NCBI RefSeq assembly: GCF_021172045.1
Contig: NZ_CP087164.1
Location: 2,480,001-2,544,000 of the forward strand
DNA from: Capillimicrobium parvum
GTDB lineage: Bacteria; Actinomycetota; Thermoleophilia; Solirubrobacterales; Solirubrobacteraceae
Direction of reading: 5' to 3'
DNA length: 64,000 nucleotides
The notes below the pieces were generated by a model. The model worked only from the letters and a program-made list of their open reading frames with translations, did not search any database and had not been told where the DNA came from. A program made the position numbers and the translations under genes. How positions within the stretch are numbered: the first letter of the stretch is position 1; the number at the start of each line of letters is the position of its first letter. Shown one piece after another: positions 33,140 to 42,064 of this stretch.

Positions 33140-35146
33140 ATGGCCGCCCGGATCGTGCGTGCCGCCTGTCCGCATGACTGTCCCGACACGTGCGCGATGC
33201 GCGTGACCGTCGAGGACGGGCGCGCGACGCGCGTCGTCGGCGATCCCGAGCATCCGGTCACGCGTGGCTTTCTGTGCGGCAAGGTGTCGAACTACCTGGA
33301 GCGGGTGTACTCGCTGGAGCGGATCCTGCATCCGCTTGTGCGCGAGGACGGCGGCTTGCGTCGCGCGTCGTGGGACGAGGCGCTGGATTGCGCGGCGACG
33401 GCGCTGCGGCGGGCGCGCGACGAGCACGGGGGCGAGTCGATCGTGCCGTACTCGTACATGGGCACGCAGGGCCTGATCCAGGGCGATCTCATGAGCGCGC
33501 GGCTGATGAACGCGCTGGGGGCGAGCAACCTCGTGCGCACGGTCTGCGCCACTGCGGGTTACACGGGGACGGCGATGGCGCACGGCGTCTCGCCGGAGGT
33601 CGATCCGGAGGAGTGGCCGAATGCCCGCTTTCTGTTGGTGTGGGGCTGGAACCCGATGTCGACCGCGCCGCATCTTTGGCGGCGGCTGCTCGACGCGCGG
33701 GCGGCCGGGGCGCGCCTGGTCGTGGTCGACCCGTTTCGCAGCCGTACCGCCCGGGTCGCCGACGAGCATCTGCGTCCGCGGCCGGGGACCGACGCGGCGC
33801 TGGCGATCGGCATGATGCGCGCGATCGTCGATGCCGGCCTGCAGGACGAGGAGTTCTGTCGCACGCATGCCGATGGCTATGACGAGCTGCTGGCCGGGCT
33901 CGACCGCTATCCGGTTGATCGCTGGGCCGGGATCTGCGGGGTGGACGCGGAGGCGGTCGCCGCCGTCGGCCGGGCGTTCGCCACGACGCGCCCGGCGCTG
34001 CTGCGGCTCGGGGTCGGTGCGCAGCGGCACATGGGTGCTGTGCAGGCCTACGCGACGATCGCGTCGTTGGCGACGCTCACGGGGGCTTGGCGCGATCGCG
34101 GTGGCGGCTGCTCGTACATCCCGCTGGCCACGACGGGGGCGTTGCGCAGCGGCGCGCTCGTTCGTGCGGACTTGCGGCCCGGGCCGGTGCGCGACGTCAA
34201 CATGGCGCAGCTGGGCCGGGCGCTGACCGACCGGGCGCTTGACCCGCCGGTCAAGGCGCTGGTCGTCTGGAACTCGAACCCGGCGGTCATCGCGCCCGAC
34301 CAGGGCGGGGTGCTGGCGGGGCTGGCCCGCGACGATCTGTTCGTGCTGGTCCTCGAGCAGTTCGTGACCGATACGGCGCGTCACGCCGATGTCGTGCTGC
34401 CCGCGACGACCGCGCTCGAGCACCGCGACGTGCTCTTCTCGTGGGGTCATCACTACGTGACGTTCAACGAGCCGGCGATCGCGCCGCTGGGCGAGGCGAT
34501 GCCGAACACCGAGATCTTCCGCCTGCTGGCGGCGCGCCTGGGCTTCGACGACCCGTGCCTGCGCGAGTCCGACGAGCAGCTGCTCGACGCGCTCCTGGCG
34601 ACCGGCCCGTCCTTGCCGGGGCTGCGCGAGCGCGGCTGGGCGAAGGTCGATCTCGGGCAGGGCGCCGTGCCGCACGCCGACGGCCGGTTCGGGACCGCGA
34701 GCGGCCGGGCGAAGCTGCACGCGAGCTACGTCGCGCCGGTCGAGGTCGCCGACGCCGCGCTCGCGCAGCGCTACCCGCTGGCGCTGATCACGCCCAAGAC
34801 GCACCTGTTCCTGAACTCGACGTTCGCCAACCAGGAGCGCCAGCGGTCGGCGCAGTCGCTGCCGATGGTGGTGATCAACCCTGCCGATGCGAGGCGGCGC
34901 GAGATCGAGGATGGCGGTTGGGTGCGCGTGTTCAACGATCGCGGCTCATTTCGCTGCGTGGCACGGGTGTCCGATGACGCTGCGGCCGGCGTCGTCGTCG
35001 CGCCGATGGGCTGGTGGAACTGCGACTACGCGGACGGGCTGAGCGCGCAGGCGACGACGTCGCAGGCGCTGACCGAGCTGGGCGCGGCGCCGACGTTCAA
35101 CGACAACCGGGTCGACGTGGCGCCTGACGTGGGGGGTGGCAGATGA
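33140..35146 (+). CDS. Molybdopterin oxidoreductase with [4Fe-4S] cluster (formate dehydrogenase/thiosulfate reductase-like)
   Basis: 668 residues. The N-terminal cluster ligands are C10, C14, C18 and C46 (ACPHDCPDTC, GFLCGKV). The likely molybdenum ligand is C136 in VRTVCATAGYTG. The middle has MGVGAQRHMGAVQAY-like and PVKALVVWNSNPAVIAPDQG segments; the C-terminal MGD domain has LITPKTHLFLNSTFANQER. There is no twin-arginine signal, so the protein is cytoplasmic. It belongs to the COG0243 family whose members act on formate, polysulfide, or other small compounds; the reaction is unknown. The cupin gene begins in its last codons (ATGA), an unusual pairing that suggests a shared substrate. Confidence 0.9.
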   Translation: MAARIVRAACPHDCPDTCAMRVTVEDGRATRVVGDPEHPVTRGFLCGKVSNYLERVYSLERILHPLVREDGGLRRASWDEALDCAATALRRARDEHGGESIVPYSYMGTQGLIQGDLMSARLMNALGASNLVRTVCATAGYTGTAMAHGVSPEVDPEEWPNARFLLVWGWNPMSTAPHLWRRLLDARAAGARLVVVDPFRSRTARVADEHLRPRPGTDAALAIGMMRAIVDAGLQDEEFCRTHADGYDELLAGLDRYPVDRWAGICGVDAEAVAAVGRAFATTRPALLRLGVGAQRHMGAVQAYATIASLATLTGAWRDRGGGCSYIPLATTGALRSGALVRADLRPGPVRDVNMAQLGRALTDRALDPPVKALVVWNSNPAVIAPDQGGVLAGLARDDLFVLVLEQFVTDTARHADVVLPATTALEHRDVLFSWGHHYVTFNEPAIAPLGEAMPNTEIFRLLAARLGFDDPCLRESDEQLLDALLATGPSLPGLRERGWAKVDLGQGAVPHADGRFGTASGRAKLHASYVAPVEVADAALAQRYPLALITPKTHLFLNSTFANQERQRSAQSLPMVVINPADARRREIEDGGWVRVFNDRGSFRCVARVSDDAAAGVVVAPMGWWNCDYADGLSAQATTSQALTELGAAPTFNDNRVDVAPDVGGGR

Positions 35147-35547
35147 GCTCCAGGCCGGCCGGCGGCTACTCGATCGCGGCACGCGAGGACGCGCTGGACT
35201 TCATGGCCCAGTACCCGGGCTACGGCGAGCAGCGGTGGTACAGCGACGCGCTCGGGACCGAGCAGGTGTCCTTCAGCTGGCGGCGCATGCTCCCGGGGAC
35301 CGGCGGGCGCGGCAGCTACGGCCACCGCCACCCGGGCCAGGAGGAGGTCTTCTTCGTGATCTCGGGCACGGTCACGTTCAAGGTCGGCGATGACGTGTTC
35401 GAGGCCGGCCCGCAGACCGCGGTGCGCATGACCGGCGAGGAGTTCTACTCCGTCCACAACGACACCGACGCCGAGGCGCAGCTGCTGATCTTCTCGACTC
35501 GCGACGCGGCGGCCGGCACGGAGAAGCATGATGGGTTCTGGCCCTGA
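35143..35547 (+). CDS. Cupin-domain protein coupled to the molybdoenzyme
   Basis: 134 residues; ATG 35143 overlaps the molybdoenzyme stop. A single cupin barrel: YGHRHPGQEEVFFVISGTVT gives the HxH...E metal motif, FKVGDDVFEAGPQTAVRM and FYSVHNDTDAEAQLLIFST supply the last histidine. With all four metal ligands likely present, it could be a metal enzyme or a small-ligand sensor. Function not assignable. Confidence 0.85.
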   Translation: MSSRPAGGYSIAAREDALDFMAQYPGYGEQRWYSDALGTEQVSFSWRRMLPGTGGRGSYGHRHPGQEEVFFVISGTVTFKVGDDVFEAGPQTAVRMTGEEFYSVHNDTDAEAQLLIFSTRDAAAGTEKHDGFWP

Positions 35548-35777
35548 GCGCCATGCGCGGCGCGGTGCATTCTGCGCGTCCGGGCTAGTGGTCTGATCCC
35601 GCGACTTGCTGGCGTGTGCGCGATGGTGATGAACTCTCCATCGCGCGCACCCACAACAACCTCGCGGCCCGCCATGAGGTCGGTGATGTCCTCTTCGTCA
35701 AGGACGATCGGCCGATCCTCGCGACCCATGGTGTCCGGGGCGGGCAGGCTCAGGTCACGCGTCGCGTCGGGGATCAC
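35445..35777 (-). CDS. Small hypothetical protein, doubtful
   Basis: The minus-strand frame encodes a plausible core, IVLDEEDITDLMAGREVVVG then ARDGEFITIAHTPA, with ATG starts at 35777 or 35729. The second half is arginine-rich and runs into the cupin gene's complement, so the natural end is probably lost. It may be the start of a broken gene rather than a working one. No family recognised. Confidence 0.3.
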   Translation of the reverse strand: MIPDATRDLSLPAPDTMGREDRPIVLDEEDITDLMAGREVVVGARDGEFITIAHTPASRGIRPLARTRRMHRAAHGAQGQNPSCFSVPAAASRVEKISSCASASVSLWTE

Positions 35778-35795
35778 GGCTGGCGGTCGCCCCGA

Positions 35796-36098
35796 CTAGC
35801 CACTATCGGACCTCATCGAAGGTGGGGGGCTGAGGACCGGCTCGGGTACGGCGGAGCGTTCTGATAGGGCGGTGAGGTCCGAGTACTCGGTGTGTGAGTC
35901 GACCAGCTGTCCGGCCAGGAGCCGCGTGATCGAGCTGCCGGCAAAGCAGGGCGTGCGGTCACCGGCGTCCCGCGCGGCGGCGGCTGTGGTGGTCGCGTGC
36001 CAACGCGTCGCGACACGGTCTTCCTCGGCGATCTGGTCTTCGATCTTGATGTGTAGACCGGGATGGGCGCGACGGCGGCCCGAGACGAGCCGGCGCAC
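35796..36098 (-). pseudogene. SnoaL-like (NTF2-fold) protein fragment
   Basis: The frame encodes HPGLHIKIEDQIAEEDRVAT, then WHATTTAAAA and ITRLLAGQLVDSHTEYSDL, the second half of a SnoaL/ester-cyclase-like NTF2 domain. The N-terminal helix region is missing; the IS3 element begins about 115 bases upstream. Probably a gene cut by that insertion. A related intact gene lies at 44557-45099. Confidence 0.6.
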
Positions 36099-36255
36099 AC
36101 CCTGTGCGGCGCCGGCGCTCGCGTCGCTGGGTGACGCCGGGCGGGCGGCGCAGGTTGCCGGCCAGTGTGGTGCGATCGCCTTGGCCGAGCGATCTGTTGT
36201 CCAAGGACCGGACTGGAGTTCCCCCGCTTCTTCGGACAGTCGGGGGCTTTCGTCG

Positions 36256-37160
36256 TTAGTCGTTGATTTTGTTGGTCATGGTCATCGTCTCGAACTGCGC
36301 TGGGGAGAGGTAGCCGAGGGTCGAGTGGCGTCTGGTGGTGTTGTAGAAGGCCTCGATGTACTCGAAGATCTCGCTGATCAGCTCGCGGCGCGCAGGCCAC
36401 GAGCGACGGTGGACGAGTTCCTTCTTCAGGGTGGCGAAGAAGGTCTCGGCCACGGCGTTGTCCCAGCAGTCGCCGCGTGAGCCCATCGAGCGGGCGATGC
36501 CGGCTTTGGCGCAGATCTGGCCGAAGCCCAGCGACACGAACTGCGACCCCTTGGTCGCTGTGATGAATCAGGCCGGGCTCGGGCCGCCGACGGGCCAGCG
36601 CCATCTGAAGCGCGTCAACGACGAGCTCGGTGCGCATGTGGTCGGCCATCGACCAGCCGACGATGCGGCGGCTGTAGGCGTCTTGGACGGCGGCGAGATA
36701 GAGCCAGCCCTCCCACGTCTTCAGATACGTCGGATCGGCGACCCAGAGCACGTCCGGCGCGTCGGGTCGGAAGTTGCGCTCGACGAGGTCGTCGGCGACC
36801 CGCACGCCCGGCACCCGGACGGTGGTGCGACCACGCTTGCGCTCGACCAGCCCGGAGATGCCGGCCTCGCGCATGAGCCGCTCGACGCGCTTGCGCGCGA
36901 CCTTGATGCCGAATGCATGCGTAGCTCGGCGTGGATGCGCGGCGATCGGTAGACCTTGCGGTTCTGCTTTCAGATCCCGCGGATGCGCTCGGTCAACCAT
37001 GCATCCGAGAGCTCACGATCAGACGGCGCGCCGCCAGCCCAGGCGTAGTAGCCCGACCGCGACACGCCGAGCAGCCGGCAGGCGATGGAGACCGGGGTTC
37101 GGGCCTTCTCCGCCACAATCCGATAGGCCGTCACCGGGTCCCGCTCTCCGTCGCGAAGAA
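36256..37160 (-). pseudogene. IS3-family transposase OrfB, with a nonsense codon and frameshifts
   Basis: Pieces in different frames cover the whole protein: VTAYRIVAEKARTPVSIACR, then a TGA at about 36969, VARKRVERLMREAGISGLVE, LWVADPTYLKTWEGWLYLAA with the first DDE aspartate, LIHHSDQG with the second, and NAVAETFFATLKKELV with the glutamate. The frame changes near 36915 and again near 36556 (an extra G after HHSDQ). At least three lesions, so no active transposase is made. Confidence 0.85.
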
Positions 37161-37424
37161 GGCCGCGGCTCGCTTGAGCAGATCACGCTCTTGGCGCAGC
37201 CGCTGGTTCTCGCGACGGAGCTTGACCAGTTCGGCGCGTTCATCGGTCGTTAGGCCGTCATCGCGCTCACGGCGATCGATCTGCTCCTGGCGGCGCCAAT
37301 TCCTGAGCGTCTGCTCCGACACCCCGAGGCTCTCCGACAGCTCTCTGGGGGTGCGGCCGGCGCGCAGCAGCTCGACCGCTTCTCGGCGGAACTCGGGCGG
37401 GTAGGCGGGACGGGTTCTCGGCAT
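37131..37424 (-). CDS. IS3-family transposase OrfA
   Basis: 97 residues from ATG 37424. A helix-turn-helix (YPPEFRREAVELLRAGRTPR, ESLGVSEQTLRNWRRQE) is followed by a leucine-zipper-like helix (LVKLRRENQRLRQERDLLKR) ending AAAFFATESGTR. This is the DNA-binding half of an IS3 transposase, normally fused to OrfB by -1 frameshifting. It appears intact. Confidence 0.88.
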   Translation of the reverse strand: MPRTRPAYPPEFRREAVELLRAGRTPRELSESLGVSEQTLRNWRRQEQIDRRERDDGLTTDERAELVKLRRENQRLRQERDLLKRAAAFFATESGTR

Positions 37425-37597
37425 CGACAGACACAACCTTTCGCGGCCTGCAGTCCGCAAGCCATCAGGTGTCCGTCAAAGCGGGGGAACTCCACGTCCC
37501 TGGGCACCGCCGGTCTATGCCAGCAACCGCGCGCGAGCGACGGGCGGCGGCTCCACGGGGGCGCCGAATTCAACTAGGCTCGCGCCGGGCGGATGCG

Positions 37598-38665
37598 ATG
37601 AGCAGACCGATGCTTCGGGGCGGGTCGCTGGGGGCCGTGTTTTCGGTTCTGGCCGGCCTCGCGGTGACGATGGTGCTCGTTGCGCCGGTCGCTGCCGATG
37701 GCGCGACGCGAATCGGGACAAGCTCGCCTTCGACGCCCAACCGCGCGGCTCGCGGGAACTTCGCTGGCTTGATCAAGATTCGCGGCGGGCGCAGGGTCTA
37801 CCTCGAGTGCCGCGGCAGCGGACGCCCGACGGTCGTACTCGAATCGGGGCTGGGCAACGCCGCCGATGTCTGGGGCGGCGCCTTCCTCTCCGCAAACGAT
37901 CCCGGTGCCGACCCGCAGCGGGCCGTGTTTCCTTCCGTCGCACGGTTCACCCGTGTATGCGCCTACGACCGCCCGGGGACGGGCCGGCTCGATCCGCGCA
38001 CCGATCGGTTCAAGCCGAGCCGCAGCGACCCCGTCGCGATGCCGCGGACCGCGCTCGACATCGCGCGCGATCTGCACGCGCTGCTGCGAAAGGCTCGGCG
38101 AGCGGCCGGCATCCGCGGTCCCTACGTACTCGTCGGCCACTCCATCGGCGGGCTGACACAGCGCCTCCACGCCACCGTGTATCCCCGAAACATCGCTGGA
38201 CTCGTCCTCGTCGACGCGACGCCGGATCGCTATGGCGCGGTCCTCGCGATGCTGGCGGCGAACGGGCTGCTGACGCCGGAGCAATACGCCGCCGTGGCCG
38301 CCGCGCCCCCTCCGCCAGGACTCGAGAGCTACCCGGACCTCGAGCGGCTTGACATCGATGCCAGCGGCGCCCAGACGCGCCAGGCACAGGCCGACACGCC
38401 GCTGCGTCCGATGAAGCTGGTCTTCCTCTCGCTGGCGAGCCTGGACCTGCCCCCCGACTGGCAGCGCGAGGCGGTCCAGGCGGTGAAGCAGGTGTATGAG
38501 GCGGCGCAGGACGAGCTCGCCAAGCTCGTACCGGGCGCCCGCCACGTCATCGCCGCGAATAGCGGCCACTACATCCAACTCGACCAACCCAAGCTCGTGG
38601 TCGATGCGATCCGCCGGGTGGTCGACGAAACACGCAACCACGCACAACCGAACAGCAGCAGATAG
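37598..38665 (+). CDS. Secreted alpha/beta hydrolase
   Basis: 355 residues from ATG 37598. A signal peptide (GGSLGAVFSVLAGLAVTMVL, cleavage near VAA/DG) is followed by an alpha/beta-hydrolase domain: RRVYLECRGSGRPTVVLESG, VCAYDRPGTGRLDPRT, the nucleophile elbow VLVGHSIGG and, near the end, ANSGHYIQLDQP with the catalytic histidine. An acid residue is likely in LVLVDATPDR or later. It is probably an exported esterase or lipase-like enzyme. It begins just after the IS3 element, about 100 bases from its end, so its promoter may lie at the IS boundary. Confidence 0.85.
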   Translation: MSRPMLRGGSLGAVFSVLAGLAVTMVLVAPVAADGATRIGTSSPSTPNRAARGNFAGLIKIRGGRRVYLECRGSGRPTVVLESGLGNAADVWGGAFLSANDPGADPQRAVFPSVARFTRVCAYDRPGTGRLDPRTDRFKPSRSDPVAMPRTALDIARDLHALLRKARRAAGIRGPYVLVGHSIGGLTQRLHATVYPRNIAGLVLVDATPDRYGAVLAMLAANGLLTPEQYAAVAAAPPPPGLESYPDLERLDIDASGAQTRQAQADTPLRPMKLVFLSLASLDLPPDWQREAVQAVKQVYEAAQDELAKLVPGARHVIAANSGHYIQLDQPKLVVDAIRRVVDETRNHAQPNSSR

Positions 38666-38734
38666 AGCGATCGCGAGCCGGTGGCTCGGTCTGTCGCCGC
38701 TGCCGGACTTGCCTCGAGCGGTAGCGAGCGCCGA

Positions 38735-38761
38735 TGTCACAAGATCGGGTCGGCCGGTGTC
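38735..38761 (+). promoter_or_regulatory. Candidate ECF41-type promoter (TGTCACA-N16-TGTC)
   Basis: TGTCACA at 38735-38741 is followed after exactly 16 bases by TGTC at 38758-38761. The published target promoter of ECF41 sigma factors is TGTCACA-N16-CGTC, so only one base of the -10 box differs. It lies 41 bases upstream of the AhpD-like gene, whose partner gene downstream encodes an ECF41 sigma factor, which suggests autoregulation. Confidence 0.7.
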
Positions 38762-38801
38762 TCGGTGCACAGAGATCCGCAGATCGAGACGAGGAGGACC
38801 C

Positions 38802-39395
38802 ATGGCCACCAGGATCCCGACAACAGAGATCACCGGCGTCCGCGGTGCGCTGGTGAAGAGGTTCGCCAAGAAGATGCTCGGCCAGGTGCCGGAGCCCCTC
38901 GGCGTCTACTGGCACAACCCCAAGGTGCTCAACCACTACATGGCGCTCGGCCGCAAGTCGCAGCAGTGGGATGTGTGCGATCGCAGCCTGAAGTCGTTCG
39001 CCCACATGGCCGTCGCGTCGCTCATCGGCTGCAGCTGGTGCCTCGACTTCGGCTACTTCGAGGCTCACAACCAGAACCTCGACGTCGAGAAGGCGCGCGA
39101 GGTGCCGCGCTGGCGCGAGTCGGACGTCTTCACGGCCCTGGAGCGCGACGTGATGGCCTACGCGGAGGCAATGAGCCAGACGCCGCCGACCGTCACCGAC
39201 GAGATGTCCGCCCGGCTGCTCGAGCGACTCGGGGCGCCGGCGATGGTCGAGCTGACCTCGTTCATCGCGCTGGCCAACGTCTACACCCGGTCCAACGTCG
39301 CGTTCGGCATCGAGTCAGACGGCTTCGCCAAGGCCTGTGGTCTGAAGCCCCTCGCCGAGCCGGTGGTCCCGCCCCGGGTAGCGTCGGCCGCATGA
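38802..39395 (+). CDS. Carboxymuconolactone decarboxylase/AhpD-family protein
   Basis: 197 residues from ATG 38802 behind GAGGAGG. The AhpD core contains the redox motif C-S-W-C in ASLIGCSWCLDFGYFEAHN, then EREVMAY-like VFTALERDVMAYAEAMSQ. AhpD-like proteins are alkylhydroperoxidase or gamma-carboxymuconolactone decarboxylase relatives. Its stop overlaps the sigma factor start (ATGA). Carboxymuconolactone decarboxylases are among the standard neighbours of ECF41 sigma factors, which they probably signal to or are controlled by. Confidence 0.88.
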   Translation: MATRIPTTEITGVRGALVKRFAKKMLGQVPEPLGVYWHNPKVLNHYMALGRKSQQWDVCDRSLKSFAHMAVASLIGCSWCLDFGYFEAHNQNLDVEKAREVPRWRESDVFTALERDVMAYAEAMSQTPPTVTDEMSARLLERLGAPAMVELTSFIALANVYTRSNVAFGIESDGFAKACGLKPLAEPVVPPRVASAA

Positions 39396-40261
39396 CGGGC
39401 GATCCGTTCGTCACCCACCGCAGCCTGCTCTTCACGGTCGCCTACGAGATGCTCGGCTCGGCGGCCGACGCCGAGGACGTCGTCCAGGAGACCTGGCTGC
39501 GGTGGGCCGACGTCGACCGCGCCGAGGTGCGCGACCCCCGTGCCTACCTGGTGCAGATCGTGACCCGGCAGGCACTCAACCGCCTGCGGACGGTCTCGCG
39601 CCGGCGGGAGGAGTACTTCGGGCAGTGGCTGCCCGAGCCACTGCGGACCGGCCCGGACGTCGCCGAGGACGTCGAACTCGCCGAGAGCGTCTCGATCGCC
39701 ATGCTCACCGTGCTCGAGACGCTCGCCCCGACCGAGCGGGCGGTGTTCGTGCTGCGCGAGGTCTTCGACACGCCATACGACGAGATCGCCCAAGCGGTCG
39801 GCAAGCGGCCGGACGCGGTACGCCAGATCGCCCGACGGGCGCGCGATCACGTGACCGCCAGGCGCCCGCGGCTCGAGGTGACCCGCGCCGAGCAGCAGGC
39901 GGCGGTGGAGCGGTTTCAAGCCGCACTCACAACCGGCGATCTCCAGGGCCTGCTCGACGTTCTTGCCCCCGACGTGACGCTGGTGGCCGACGGCGGGGGC
40001 GTGGTTGCCGCGGCCATCCGGCCGGTGACCGGCGCGAAGACGGTGGCTCGACTGCTCTCCCAGTTCAACCTTGCCGCACGCGGCGCGCGGGTCGGAAGCA
40101 CTTGGCTCAACGGTGCCCCCGCGCTGCGGATCGACCCCGGGGGCGAGTTCGACACCGCTGTGGGCCTGACGGTCGAGGCCGGCCGGATCACCCGCATCTA
40201 CGCGATCCGCAACCCTGACAAGCTGGCGCGCGTCGACGAACCGGTTTCCCTCTCGCGGTAG
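39392..40261 (+). CDS. ECF41-family RNA polymerase sigma factor with SnoaL-like C-terminal domain
   Basis: 289 residues. Region 2 is visible as LGSAADAEDVVQETWLRW and region 4 as LAPTERAVFVLREVFDTPYD with EIAQAVGKRPDAVRQIARRA. The extra C-terminal NTF2/SnoaL-like domain, about residues 175-285, carries the ECF41 signatures DGGG (VADGGGVV) and NPDKL. In this group the extension replaces a separate anti-sigma factor by sensing and regulating from within the sigma protein. The gene overlaps ahpD-like upstream and is preceded by an ECF41-type promoter. Confidence 0.92.
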   Translation: MTGDPFVTHRSLLFTVAYEMLGSAADAEDVVQETWLRWADVDRAEVRDPRAYLVQIVTRQALNRLRTVSRRREEYFGQWLPEPLRTGPDVAEDVELAESVSIAMLTVLETLAPTERAVFVLREVFDTPYDEIAQAVGKRPDAVRQIARRARDHVTARRPRLEVTRAEQQAAVERFQAALTTGDLQGLLDVLAPDVTLVADGGGVVAAAIRPVTGAKTVARLLSQFNLAARGARVGSTWLNGAPALRIDPGGEFDTAVGLTVEAGRITRIYAIRNPDKLARVDEPVSLSR

Positions 40262-40352
40262 CGGGCCATGTCGAAAAGCGCCGACCGGCTCCGCTCACCC
40301 GGTGAAGGGCGGCGACAGGCGCGGCTCACAGCATCAGGAGGCACTCATGACG

Positions 40353-40520
40353 ATCCAGCGCATAGACGACGTTCTCCATTGGTGGTGCACGGTCGCCGCG
40401 ACCCGTTCTTTCCCGTCGGCAACGCCGAAGCGCTCGCCCGCGAGATCCCCGACGCGTAGCTGCTCGTGCTCGAACAGCCCGCGACGGTGATCCCCGACGC
40501 CGCCCGCGGGCGAAGTGGCG
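40353..40520 (+). pseudogene. Alpha/beta-hydrolase C-terminal fragment
   Basis: The stretch reads LVVHGRRDPFFPVGNAEALA and REIPDA, then a stop and, in the same frame, LLVLEQPATVIPDAA. This is the end of an alpha/beta-hydrolase fold (acid loop and following strand). No N-terminal part is present, and a TAG interrupts it. Confidence 0.6.
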
Positions 40521-40589
40521 CCGGCGATGCTTGCGCTGTAGGCGCTCAAGCTCCTCCTTCGCGCGATGTCCGGCAGTGCCGCGCAACGT

Positions 40590-40836
40590 CCCCCTCGCTC
40601 GCACCGGCGGTGGCGGTGGCGACGGCGTCAACGACGCCCCGGCGCACGCCGGACCTCGGCATCGCCATGGGCACCGCCGGCGTGACCGTGTCCTCGCAGA
40701 CCGCCCGACGGCGCGATCACGGTCGACCGCATCGACCGCGTGGTCGACGCTGTCCACGGCGGCCGCCGCGCGCGGCACATCGCCCGCCAGAGCGTCACGG
40801 CCGGCATGGCGGCCCAGCATCGCCGCCATGGGCTCC
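40590..40836 (+). pseudogene. Heavy-metal P-type ATPase fragment
   Basis: Frames must be switched at least twice to read GDGVNDAPAH (the hinge motif of P-type ATPases), then DLGIAMGTAGVTVSSQTA and ITVDRIDRVVDAVHGGRRAR with HIARQSVTAGM. This is the end of the P domain and the next transmembrane approach of a metal-exporting ATPase. The rest of the ~700-residue protein is absent. Confidence 0.75.
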
Positions 40837-40903
40837 AAGCCTCAGCGGTTGCGCGGACGAGCTCTGCTGAGCGAACGAGATCGGCTCGCGGGAGGCGGGT
40901 CCA

Positions 40904-42064
40904 TTGGTCATGATCACGGCGGTGGCCTTCACACGCAGACACGATCGGCAGGACGCGCGGGCGTGGACTATCGAGGCGATTCGCCGGATCGAGGCGGATG
41001 CCAACCGCTCGGCGGACACCCATCTCCACGTCTTTCCGCTTCCCCCGCAGTGGGGCGTGGATCTTTATCTCAAGGACGAGTCCGTCCACCCGACGGGATC
41101 GCTGAAGCACCGGCTCGCGCGCTCGCTGTTCCTGTACGGGCTTTGCAGCGGCTGGATTCGCGAGGGCACCACCGTCGTCGAGGCGTCCAGCGGCTCGACC
41201 GCCGTCTCCGAGGCGTACTTCGCGCGCTTCCTCGACCTGCCGTTCGTCGCCGTGATGCCGGCCGCCACGAGCCAGGAGAAGATCGCGCTCATCGAGGCGC
41301 AAGGCGGGTCCTGCCACCTCGTTGCGGATCCGACGACCGTGTACGACCGAGCGCGGCAGCTCGCCGCGGACCGTGACGGGCACTACCTGGACCAATTCAC
41401 GTACGCTGAGCGGGCGACGGACTGGCTCGGCAACAACAACATCGCCGAATCGATCTTCGAGCAGATGGCGCTGGAGCGCCACCGCGTCCCGACCTGGATC
41501 GTGGTCGGCGCGGGGACGGGCGGCACGAGCGCGACGATCGGACGCCACGTGCGGCACCGGCGCAGCACGACCCGCCTGTGCGTGGTTGACCCCGAGCACT
41601 CCGTCTTCTATGCGAGCTGGGCGAGCGACCCCGCGGCATTCACGGGCCGGCCGTCCCGCATCGAGGGCATCGGCCGTCAACGTGTCGAGCCGTCGTTCGT
41701 GCCCGACGTGATCGACCGGATGTTCCAGGTCCCGGATGCCGCGTCGATCGCGACGATGCGCGTCGTGCGGCAGCTCACGGGCCGCAGCGTCGGCGGGTCG
41801 ACCGGGACCAACGTCTGGGGCTCCCTGATGCTGGTCGCCGAGATGCTGTCGCGCGGGGAGCGCGGGAGCATCGTGACCCTCATCTGCGATGGCGGCGAGC
41901 GCTACCGCGCGACGTACTACGACGACGCTTGGGTCAGACGCCAGGACCTGGAGCTCGCCGCGTACACGGATGCGGTCCTCACATTCCTCGACACCGGGGT
42001 CCTAGCGGATCCCGTGACGGGAGAAGGAACGGTCAGCGCACCCGACCGCTCGGCAGTGCGCTAG
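40904..42064 (+). CDS. cds1: PLP-dependent cysteine desulfhydrase (Cds1-like, cysteine synthase family)
   Basis: 386 residues from TTG 40904 with GGAGG at 40891-40895; ATG 40910 is an alternative. The PLP lysine is K68 in [19 protein letters not shown]. Other landmarks are [40 protein letters not shown] and the glycine loop [12 protein letters not shown]. The sequence fits the actinobacterial Cds1 group (Rv3684-like), which breaks L-cysteine to pyruvate, ammonia and sulfide, rather than classic CysK. The next plus-strand genes encode a class II amidotransferase and a double cNMP-binding protein, suggesting a sulfur or redox role. Confidence 0.85.
   Translation: MVMITAVAFTRRHDRQDARAWTIEAIRRIEADANRSADTHLHVFPLPPQWGVDLYLKDESVHPTGSLKHRLARSLFLYGLCSGWIREGTTVVEASSGSTAVSEAYFARFLDLPFVAVMPAATSQEKIALIEAQGGSCHLVADPTTVYDRARQLAADRDGHYLDQFTYAERATDWLGNNNIAESIFEQMALERHRVPTWIVVGAGTGGTSATIGRHVRHRRSTTRLCVVDPEHSVFYASWASDPAAFTGRPSRIEGIGRQRVEPSFVPDVIDRMFQVPDAASIATMRVVRQLTGRSVGGSTGTNVWGSLMLVAEMLSRGERGSIVTLICDGGERYRATYYDDAWVRRQDLELAAYTDAVLTFLDTGVLADPVTGEGTVSAPDRSAVR

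Larger units (their letters stand above)
36214..37494 (-). mobile_element. IS3-family insertion sequence, degenerate (1281 bp)
   Basis: Terminal inverted repeats are visible: TGGAGTTCCCCCGCTT at the left end (36214-36229, matching through 36238) and its complement ending at 37494; 22 of 25 positions match. Inside are orfA and a broken orfB on the minus strand. I could not see a clear target duplication next to the ends. The broken orfB means it cannot move by itself. Confidence 0.85.

Noticed and set aside
36214-37494. Target-site duplication of the IS3 element
   Set aside because: The bases on either side of the terminal repeats (GGAC and CGTC) do not match, so no duplication could be claimed.
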